Source: Clostridia bacterium (GTDB taxonomy: Bacteria > Bacillota > Clostridia > Oscillospirales > CAG-272). Taken from it: a stretch of 10,812 nucleotides of DNA. The DNA lies in NCBI GenBank assembly GCA_017518025.1, contig JAFWWR010000065.1, positions 1 through 10,812 on the forward strand, read 5' to 3'. Of the stretch, positions 6,396 to 10,812 are shown piece after piece (position 1 is the first letter of the stretch; every line of letters starts with the position of its first letter). Position numbers and translations under genes: made by a program. The notes beneath the pieces were generated by a model. That model made no database searches. It saw only the letters and a program-made list of their open reading frames with translations, and was not told the DNA's origin.

Positions 6396-6448
6396 TGCGG
6401 CGTTCCGCTGACTGCGGGAAGCCGCAACTGTCTTCAGGGGGATCCCCC
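6396..6448 (+). promoter_or_regulatory. Hairpin and RBS palindrome between murC and the zinc-ribbon gene
   Basis: TGCGGC (6396-6401) pairs with GCCGCA (6421-6426), continuing inward with TTCCGC against GCGGGAA (one bulge) around a TGACT loop. Ten bases later GGGGGATCCCCC (6437-6448) is a perfect palindrome ending immediately before the ATG at 6449. It contains the only purine-rich RBS candidate for the next gene. No T-run follows the first hairpin, so it is not a standard terminator. The pair could tune or couple translation of the downstream gene. Confidence 0.5.
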
Positions 6449-7501
6449 ATGGGAACTATATCATACAAATGTCCGTCCTGCGGCGCCGAGCTCCGGTGGG
6501 ACGGCAGGAGCGAGACGCTGACCTGCGACTTCTGCGGCAGCACCTTCTCGCCGGACGATCTTGCGGTCGAAAATCAGATCATCGACTCCCACGCCGGGGC
6601 GCAGGGAGAGGTCCGCGACGATGGCGGAGGGCTGTTCAGCTACACCTGTCCCGCCTGCGGCGCGGAGCTCGTCACCGACGGCACCACCGCCGCGGACAGG
6701 TGTCCCTACTGCGACAACAACGTGGTCCACTCGGACCGCGTCTCCGGCGATTTCCTGCCGGAGTTCGTCATACCGTTCAAAGTCACGAAAAAAGACGCGG
6801 AGAACGCCTTTCGCGAGCATTACAAAAAGAAGCTGCTCGTCCCGGGAAAGTTCAGATCGGAAAGCAGGATCTCAGAGATAAAGGGCGTTTACGTCCCGTT
6901 CTGGCTCTTTTCCGGAGACGCCTGCGGCGACGTGGAGTTCAACGCGGAGAACTCCCGCACCTGGACCGACGGCAAATACCGCATCACGGAGACGGACCAT
7001 TACCGCCTCTACAGAAGCGGGCGGCTGGAGTACGAAAACGTCCCCTTTGACGGATCGTCAAAAGCGGACGACGTTTATATGGAGGCGGTCGAACCCTTCC
7101 GTTACGGCGAAGCGGTCCCCTTTTCGCCGGCGTATCTGTCGGGCTTCCTCGCCGACAAATACGACGTTTACCACACCGACGGCGCGCCGAGAGTCCGCGA
7201 CCGGGTGGAGAATTCCCTCGTCAGTCTCATACGCGGGACGGTCTCCGGATACGACTCGGTGAGCCCGTATACGAAAAACGTCTCGGTCAGGCAGTATACT
7301 CCGAGATACGTCATGATGCCGGTGTGGATGCTGAGTACGGAATTCAAGGGCAAGATCTACCGTTTCGCCATGAACGGCCAGACCGGGAAGTTCGTCGGCG
7401 AGGCGCCGGTGGACCCCGGGAAGTTCGCAGCGTGGCTGCTGGGGCTCACCGCGGTCTTCTCCGCGGTGTTCACGGCGATCTACTACTTCATCAGTATGTA
7501 G
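6449..7501 (+). CDS. Zinc-ribbon membrane protein (TFIIB-type zinc ribbon family)
   Basis: This 350-aa protein begins with two zinc ribbons: C8, C11, C26, C29 (CPSC...CDFC) and C67, C70, C85, C88 (CPAC...CPYC). A long mixed alpha/beta domain (about 100-320) contains VYVPFWLFSG and RYVMMPVWMLST, and the protein ends in one membrane helix (about 327-349). Proteins like this in Clostridia are usually labelled 'TFIIB-type zinc ribbon-containing protein' or misnamed as helicase fragments; their function is unknown. The start at 6449 is chosen over an in-frame ATG at 6395 because the first ribbon begins right after it and the 6395 region is the intergenic hairpin. The 71-aa gene downstream is 9 bases away and resembles the tail of TPM-domain proteins, which to my knowledge often neighbour this family. 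The pair is likely tail-anchored or single-pass in the membrane. Confidence 0.8.
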   Translation: MGTISYKCPSCGAELRWDGRSETLTCDFCGSTFSPDDLAVENQIIDSHAGAQGEVRDDGGGLFSYTCPACGAELVTDGTTAADRCPYCDNNVVHSDRVSGDFLPEFVIPFKVTKKDAENAFREHYKKKLLVPGKFRSESRISEIKGVYVPFWLFSGDACGDVEFNAENSRTWTDGKYRITETDHYRLYRSGRLEYENVPFDGSSKADDVYMEAVEPFRYGEAVPFSPAYLSGFLADKYDVYHTDGAPRVRDRVENSLVSLIRGTVSGYDSVSPYTKNVSVRQYTPRYVMMPVWMLSTEFKGKIYRFAMNGQTGKFVGEAPVDPGKFAAWLLGLTAVFSAVFTAIYYFISM

Positions 7502-7510
7502 GAGGACGAT

Positions 7511-7726
7511 ATGGAAGCGACAGGGATAATCATCGCCGTTCTGGCGGCGTTCATCTCCTCTCTCGTCATAGTCGCAATAATGGCGTTGTCCCTCAAAACG
7601 GCGCGGCGCAACAATTCCGCCGTGTCATACGTGGTGGAGGATTCCTTTGCGGTGACGGCGGCGCGGGATCAGTTCCTGTACACCGATCGGCACGAGGAAA
7701 AGATCTCCGACGACGACGACGACTGA
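7511..7726 (+). CDS. 71-aa single-pass membrane protein resembling the C-terminal tail of TPM-domain proteins
   Basis: The protein has one N-terminal membrane helix (residues about 5-27), a basic stretch KTARRNN, then SYVVEDSFAVTAARDQFLYT (39-58) and an acidic end DDDDD. The pattern 'Y-V-x-x-x-S-F-x-(V/L)-T-x-x-x-D-x-F-L-Y' after a membrane helix recalls the tail of Firmicutes TPM-domain membrane proteins, which then usually run into a Gly/Ser-rich end. Here the extracytoplasmic TPM domain and the glycine tail are absent. It has its own AGGAGG RBS 6 bases before the ATG and a tight fit between neighbours (9 and 13 bases), so it looks like an intact small gene, not debris. A functional link with the zinc-ribbon protein is inferred from adjacency. 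Resemblance is from memory, not alignment. Confidence 0.75.
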   Translation: MEATGIIIAVLAAFISSLVIVAIMALSLKTARRNNSAVSYVVEDSFAVTAARDQFLYTDRHEEKISDDDDD

Positions 7727-7739
7727 CGGAGGTGCGGAT

Positions 7740-8369
7740 ATGGCAAAAAACAGATGCGTGATAATCACCGGAGGCGACCCGACCGCGGGCCTCTCCGGTC
7801 TGATCCGCGGCGACGATTTCGTGATCGCCTGCGATCGCGGCGTCGGGTACGCGGCAAAGGAAAACGTGACGCCGGATCTCATCATCGGTGATTTTGACTC
7901 ATACGTCGGGCCTCTGCCGGAGAATGTTCCGGTAACGCGGCTCCCGTCGGAGAAGGACGACACCGACACCATGGCCGCCATGCGGTACGCGGAGGAGCGG
8001 GGCTTCTCCGAGGTGCTGCTCACGTGCGCCCTGGGAGGAAAACGCTTCGACCATACCGTGGCGAATCTGCAGACCATGGCCCACGGTGCCTCGGCGGGTC
8101 TCACCGTGACCCTCGAGGGCGACGGCGTACGCATGATCTGCTCCGGACCGGCGACCCGGGAGATAAAAAAGGAGGAGGGCGCCTACCTCTCCCTTTTCGC
8201 CATGTCGGGCGAGGTGAGCGGAGTCGACCTCACGGGGGTGAAGTACCCTCTGAGCGGCGGAAAACTCATGAGCTCCTTCCCTCTCGGCGTCAGCAACGAG
8301 TGGACGGAGGGCGCGGCGCGGATCAGCCACAAAAGCGGGATACTTCTTATCGTAATTTCGGAAAAATAG
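7740..8369 (+). CDS. thiN: Thiamine pyrophosphokinase
   Basis: The 209-aa protein has the expected length and motifs of bacterial/eukaryotic-type thiamine pyrophosphokinase: ACDRGVGYA (30-38), DLIIGDFDS (46-54), the catalytic KDDTDTMAA (72-80), LGGKRFDHTVANL (98-110) and FPLGVSNEW (180-188). It transfers pyrophosphate from ATP to thiamine, making the cofactor thiamine diphosphate from salvaged vitamin. A GGAGGT RBS lies about 8 bases upstream, and the gene begins 13 bases after the 71-aa gene. No TPP riboswitch is visible upstream, so thiamine control of this copy is not indicated. The HAD phosphatase follows after 16 bases. Confidence 0.94.
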   Translation: MAKNRCVIITGGDPTAGLSGLIRGDDFVIACDRGVGYAAKENVTPDLIIGDFDSYVGPLPENVPVTRLPSEKDDTDTMAAMRYAEERGFSEVLLTCALGGKRFDHTVANLQTMAHGASAGLTVTLEGDGVRMICSGPATREIKKEEGAYLSLFAMSGEVSGVDLTGVKYPLSGGKLMSSFPLGVSNEWTEGAARISHKSGILLIVISEK

Positions 8370-8385
8370 CGGAGAACCACGGAAA

Positions 8386-9036
8386 ATGAACATAAAAGGC
8401 GCAATATTCGATTTTGACGGCACGCTTTTCGACTCGATGCACGTGTGGGAGACCATCGGCAACGGGTATCTTGAGTCCATCGGCATCCGGCCGAGGGAGG
8501 ACCTGACCGAAAAGTTCAAAAAAATGACGCTCACCGAAGCCGCGGAGTTTTACAGAGAAAACTACGGCGTCAAGGCGAGCGTCGAGGAGATAGTCGGGGA
8601 CGTGAACCGCGTGGTGGGAATACAGTACCGGAACGAGGTCATGCCGAAGGACGGGATCCCGGAGTTCCTCGAAGCGCTCCGCGTATCGGGCGCCTCCATG
8701 TGCATCGCCACCGTCACCGACAGGAAGATGATCGAGTCGGCGCTGGCGCGGACGGGGCTCCGTCACTATTTCACGGATATATTCTCCTGCGAGACGCTGG
8801 GGCTGGGGAAGGACAAGCCGGAGATCTTCGAGCTGTGCACCCGGGCCATGGGGACTCCGAAGGAGAGTACCGTGATCTTCGAGGACTCGTTCTTCGCCGC
8901 CACGACTGCAAAAAAGGCGGGATTCACCGTCGTCGGAGTCTACGACAAATTCGAAAAAGCGACGAAGGAGCTCGAGAAGCTGGCGGACGTGTACGTCCGC
9001 GATACCCGGGAGCTGATGGGGCTCATCGGGGAGTGA
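8386..9036 (+). CDS. HAD superfamily hydrolase, subfamily IA (phosphoglucomutase/phosphatase-like)
   Basis: This 216-aa protein shows the four HAD motifs: I, FDFDGTLFDS, with nucleophile D9 and acid/base D11; II, the Thr in CIATVTD (T109); III, the Lys in GKDKPE (about K144); and IV, IFEDS with E166 and D167. The helical cap between motifs I and II (about 18-85) is typical of subfamily IA enzymes such as beta-phosphoglucomutase, phosphoglycolate phosphatase and sugar-phosphate phosphatases. It would dephosphorylate or isomerise a small phosphorylated metabolite in the cytosol; the substrate is not readable. The RBS is modest (GGAGA about 11 bases upstream). It is the last gene of the murC cluster, and its stop is 2 bases from the convergent S1 gene stop. 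Confidence 0.9.
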   Translation: MNIKGAIFDFDGTLFDSMHVWETIGNGYLESIGIRPREDLTEKFKKMTLTEAAEFYRENYGVKASVEEIVGDVNRVVGIQYRNEVMPKDGIPEFLEALRVSGASMCIATVTDRKMIESALARTGLRHYFTDIFSCETLGLGKDKPEIFELCTRAMGTPKESTVIFEDSFFAATTAKKAGFTVVGVYDKFEKATKELEKLADVYVRDTRELMGLIGE

Positions 9037-9038
9037 TC

Positions 9039-9983
9039 TCACTCAAATACAGTTTCGATGACCCGCGGGCAGCACTCGGGAGAGTAGCGCCACCGGGTCA
9101 TTCTTTTTGTCGTCGCCGGGTCGACGTAATATTTCACCGGCAGGCGCACCTCCCCCACTCCGGCGTCCACCAGCACCAGCTTTATCTTCATCTTCTCGGG
9201 GATGATGCTCTTTATGTACACGGCGCAGGGATCGCCCTCCCCGACGCCCTCTTTCGGCTCCGCAAGACCGGCGAGATTGGGAGCGAGCTCCACGAACACG
9301 CCGTATTCCTCCACTCCGCGGACGATTCCGCTGACGGTCCGTGACGCGCCGAAGGCGGCGGCGTTCTCCTCCCAGGTGCCGAGAAGCTCCCGGTGGGTGA
9401 GAGTGATCCGCCCGGTCTCCGGATCGCGGGACTTGACCACCGCTGAAATGCGGTCGCCCGGAGAAAAACGGTCCCCCGGATGGGAGATCCGCGACACGGA
9501 GATCGAATCCACCGTGATGAGCGACACGATCCCGCAGCCGATATCGACGAAGGCGCCGAAGGGCTCCAGATGGGTCACCGCGGCCGGGATCACGTCGCCG
9601 GGACGGAGTTTTGAGACGTACCGCTCCGCGCATTCCTTCTGCGCCGCCCGGCGGGAAAGAACTGCGGTAGGTCTTCCCTCTCCGCCGTCGTACAGACCGA
9701 TCACTTTGAAGCATACCGGCTTTGCCACTCTCGTGATGACTGCGATGTCCTTGACCGGGGATCCGTCGGCGGAGAAAACCGCCTCCTTCCGGGGGATGAC
9801 GCCGCGGATCCCGCGGAGATCGACGCGCAGGTCCATCGTTCCGCTCTCGCATTCGGTGGCGTAGGCCTCCACGATCCTGCCGGTCTCCATGGCGGCGCGG
9901 AGTCCCCGGACTCCCGAAAGACAGTATTCGTTTTCTTCCGTTCCCGTAAGATACCCCTCGGGAAGATACAGGTTGTCCGTCAT
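9039..9983 (-). CDS. S1 RNA-binding domain protein with three S1 repeats
   Basis: The 314-aa protein contains three OB-fold S1 modules: a divergent one at about 32-110; a clear one at about 126-200 (LRPGDVIPAAVTHLEPFGAFVDIG ... GRITLTHREL, abridged); and a third at about 213-272 (VSGIVRGVEEYGVFVELAPN ... KMKIKLVL, abridged). S1 modules bind single-stranded RNA, and proteins of this size in Clostridia are annotated as ribosomal protein S1-like factors. Here there is no IspH fusion and fewer repeats than classical S1 (four to six), so it may be an accessory RNA-binding factor. The C-terminal 40 residues (VKYYVDPATTKRMTRWRYSP) lie outside the S1 fold. The RBS is weak (AAAGGT about 12 bases from the ATG). 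A TATAGT at 10024-10029 (minus) is a weak promoter candidate. It converges on the HAD gene. Confidence 0.88.
   Translation of the reverse strand: MTDNLYLPEGYLTGTEENEYCLSGVRGLRAAMETGRIVEAYATECESGTMDLRVDLRGIRGVIPRKEAVFSADGSPVKDIAVITRVAKPVCFKVIGLYDGGEGRPTAVLSRRAAQKECAERYVSKLRPGDVIPAAVTHLEPFGAFVDIGCGIVSLITVDSISVSRISHPGDRFSPGDRISAVVKSRDPETGRITLTHRELLGTWEENAAAFGASRTVSGIVRGVEEYGVFVELAPNLAGLAEPKEGVGEGDPCAVYIKSIIPEKMKIKLVLVDAGVGEVRLPVKYYVDPATTKRMTRWRYSPECCPRVIETVFE
9058..9108 (+). terminator. Terminator of the murC operon, embedded antisense in the S1 gene
   Basis: ATGACCCG (9058-9065) pairs with CGGGTCAT (9094-9101), and the interior continues as GGC/GCC, GC/GC and ACTC/GAGT around a GGGA loop, giving a nearly continuous long hairpin. 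On the + strand it is followed by TC and five T (9104-9108). It lies 22 bases after the HAD stop but inside the last codons of the opposite-strand S1 gene. Confidence 0.75.
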
Positions 9984-10106
9984 TTTTGTTCCGACCTTTC
10001 TTTCGTTTTCGTCTTGTCACCTCACTATATGACGGAACGGACCGACGTATTCCCGGGCGGGGGTCCGCGCAGTCTCCGGCGTTCCGGGGAAATAATCGGG
10101 AAAGTG

Positions 10107-10135
10107 TTGTTTTTTTCTCCGGGATATTGTATAAT
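10107..10135 (+). promoter_or_regulatory. SigA-type promoter of the lipoprotein gene
   Basis: TTGTTT (10107-10112) and TATAAT (10130-10135) are separated by 17 bases. Transcription would start near 10142, at a small leader hairpin (GGCGGA 10145-10150 with TCCGCC 10158-10163) about 24 bases before the ATG. The stretch 9984-10106 holds the S1 gene leader and nothing else I can support. Confidence 0.65.
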
Positions 10136-10186
10136 GAGGTGGAAGGCGGACAAAACTTCCGCCGTAAGGGGAAAAGGAGAACAGAA

Positions 10187-10588
10187 ATGAGAAAAATAAC
10201 GGCATTTTTACTGGTTTTCGTGATGATACTGACTCTCGCCGCGTGCGGGAAAAAGGACGGAAAAGAGGCCGACGGAGCAAAGATCGACCCCGCGATGGCG
10301 GAAGTGGCCGGGAGTTATGAAGGCGTCCGCCTGAAAATGGTGGGCGACGACGCGCTGATCGACGAGGAATTTTCCGTGGAGCTGAAGGCGGACGGCACGG
10401 GAACGAGCACCCGCGACGGCGACACGTACAAGATGACCTGGACGCTTGACGGCGAAAAATTCACCATGAAGGAGACATTCGCCGGGATGTCCATCGACTA
10501 TACGGGAACGCTGGTGGACGGCGTGCTGGACATCTTCAACGGCGACCCGACGAACGATTTTACCTACGAGTACGTGTACCAGAAATGA
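10187..10588 (+). CDS. Small secreted lipoprotein, beta-rich domain of unknown function
   Basis: The 133-aa protein has a lipoprotein signal peptide: basic MRK, a hydrophobic stretch (4-16) and lipobox LAAC with the lipidated C20. After a charged linker (KKDGKEADGAK), residues about 38-133 form a beta-strand-rich repeat-like pattern (SYEGVRLKMVG, FSVELKADGTG, TYKMTWTLDGEKF, IDYTGTLVDGVLDIF) of the kind seen in many lipocalin-like or DUF lipoproteins of gut Clostridia. It would be anchored to the outer face of the membrane; the ligand is unknown. The start at 10187 is preferred over an in-frame ATG at 9986 because it has AAGGAG (10174-10179) at the right distance, a signal peptide at the N-terminus, and a promoter between the two starts. 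It is a single-gene transcript with its own terminator. Confidence 0.85.
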   Translation: MRKITAFLLVFVMILTLAACGKKDGKEADGAKIDPAMAEVAGSYEGVRLKMVGDDALIDEEFSVELKADGTGTSTRDGDTYKMTWTLDGEKFTMKETFAGMSIDYTGTLVDGVLDIFNGDPTNDFTYEYVYQK

Positions 10589-10600
10589 GTTGAATGAGAA

Positions 10601-10633
10601 AGACGGGCGACCGATCGGTCGTCCGTCTGTTTT
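10601..10633 (+). terminator. Intrinsic terminator of the lipoprotein gene
   Basis: AGACGGGCGACCGA (10601-10614) and TCGGTCGTCCGTCT (10615-10628) form an almost perfect palindrome with a single G-U, followed by GTTTTGTT. It starts 12 bases after the stop codon. Confidence 0.85.
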
Positions 10634-10644
10634 GTTGGGGGGAC

Positions 10645-10675
10645 GAGGTCACGGGTTCGAATCCCGTCATCATTA
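10645..10675 (+). pseudogene. Orphan tRNA 3' fragment 1 (variable loop, T-arm, acceptor 3' strand)
   Basis: GAGGTC, then ACGGG (10651-10655), the canonical T-loop TTCGAAT (10656-10662), CCCGT (10663-10667) and CATCATTA follow the order of a tRNA 3' half. No matching 5' acceptor (AATGATG), D-arm or anticodon arm lies upstream: those bases are the lipoprotein terminator. It is a tRNA remnant or a tRNA-derived attachment sequence. The original identity cannot be read because the anticodon is missing. Confidence 0.6.
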
Positions 10676-10689
10676 CACGCATTATCAGC

Positions 10690-10714
10690 GCGGGTTCGAT
10701 TCCCGTCACTTGAA
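10690..10714 (+). pseudogene. Orphan tRNA 3' fragment 2 (T-arm and acceptor 3' strand)
   Basis: GCGGG (10690-10694), the canonical T-loop TTCGATT (10695-10701) and CCCGT (10702-10706), with a terminal G-U, are followed by CACTTGAA, which would be an acceptor 3' strand. Only 14 bases separate it from fragment 1, too few for the 5' part of a tRNA. With fragment 1 and the following terminator it looks like the end of a tRNA operon from which internal parts were deleted. Confidence 0.55.
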
Positions 10715-10747
10715 TTATTAACGAAAGAAGGACAGATTACGCATACG

Positions 10748-10780
10748 AGGCGGGGTTTTATCCCCGCCTTATACTTTTTT
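10748..10780 (+). terminator. Intrinsic terminator after the tRNA fragments
   Basis: AGGCGGGG (10748-10755) pairs with CCCCGCCT (10762-10769) around a 6-base loop; after TATAC come six T (10775-10780). It would end + strand transcripts through the tRNA fragments. The interval 10715-10747 shows nothing else. The T-run touches the stop codon of the putative minus-strand gene at the window edge. Confidence 0.8.
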
Positions 10781-10812
10781 AACCAAGTTCCCGTATTTTC
10801 TTCTCCAAAAAC
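10779..10812 (-). CDS. Possible C-terminal codons of a minus-strand gene leaving the window
   Basis: On the minus strand, from 10811 down to a TAA at 10779-10781, the frame reads FLEKKIRELG, a plausible helical protein end, and the hairpin at 10748-10769 follows about 10 bases after the stop. Ten codons are too few to name a family, and the frame may be fortuitous. The support is the codon-like composition and the convergent layout with a shared hairpin. Confidence 0.3.
   Translation of the reverse strand, partial: FLEKKIRELG

Noticed and set aside
7502..7740. TPP riboswitch upstream of thiN
   Set aside because: The upstream sequence is coding for the 71-aa protein, with a 13-base gap, and no CTGAGA-type core is visible.
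9202..9864. 220-codon + strand frame opposite the S1 gene
   Set aside because: It is antisense to three recognisable S1 domains, is Ser/Arg/Pro rich, and has no RBS or family signature.
9986..10186. Longer start for the lipoprotein
   Set aside because: It would place 67 Arg-rich residues before a perfect lipoprotein signal peptide, and the promoter and RBS lie downstream of that start.
1..10812. CRISPR array, insertion sequence, phage or toxin-antitoxin genes
   Set aside because: No regularly spaced repeats, transposase or integrase motifs, terminal inverted repeats, or small paired toxin-like genes were seen on either strand.

Overview
The window looks like chromosomal DNA from a fairly GC-rich member of the Clostridia (Firmicutes), possibly a gut Oscillospiraceae-type organism. 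The strongest evidence is a canonical SpoVG, plus AGGAGG-type ribosome binding sites, SigA-like promoters and intrinsic terminators with T-runs. The taxonomic placement below class is inference. I see no phage, insertion sequence, CRISPR array or defence system, and I do not find a convincing undescribed multi-gene system. The points of interest are small: a stand-alone tail of a TPM-domain protein, broken tRNA sequences, overlapping terminators and an inverted repeat in a divergent promoter region.

Layout. (1) Positions 1-3772, + strand: the end of a ZIP metal transporter, an ABC ATPase, its large FtsX-type permease and a small HMA (CxxC) metal-binding protein, closely spaced and closed by a terminator. 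(2) Positions 3779-4430, non-coding or decayed, mostly minus strand: the C-terminal end of a nucleotide-kinase-like gene without a start, a degenerate copy of the 3' half of a proline tRNA folded into a long hairpin, an intact tRNA-Pro(GGG) with its own near-consensus promoter and an abutting perfect 17-bp hairpin, and the region downstream of spoVG. (3) Positions 4431-4775, minus: spoVG, transcribed away from murC across a 195-bp divergent promoter region with a 14-bp inverted repeat. (4) Positions 4971-9036, +: murC, a zinc-ribbon membrane protein, a 71-aa membrane protein, thiN (thiamine pyrophosphokinase) and a HAD phosphatase, with gaps of 9-68 bases, probably one operon. Its terminator lies inside the end of the convergent gene. 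(5) Positions 9039-9983, minus: a three-domain S1 RNA-binding protein. (6) Positions 10187-10588, +: a small lipoprotein with its own promoter and terminator. (7) Positions 10640-10812: two orphan T-arm sequences of tRNAs without 5' halves, a further terminator, and probably the last codons of a minus-strand gene leaving the window.

How the genes relate. The first block is membrane transport with a metal theme (ZIP and HMA), but the ABC substrate cannot be read from sequence. The murC operon mixes cell-wall precursor synthesis, cofactor synthesis and an uncharacterised membrane pair (zinc ribbon plus TPM-like tail) that probably work together. SpoVG and the S1 protein are both nucleic-acid-binding proteins that flank that operon and are transcribed on the opposite strand.
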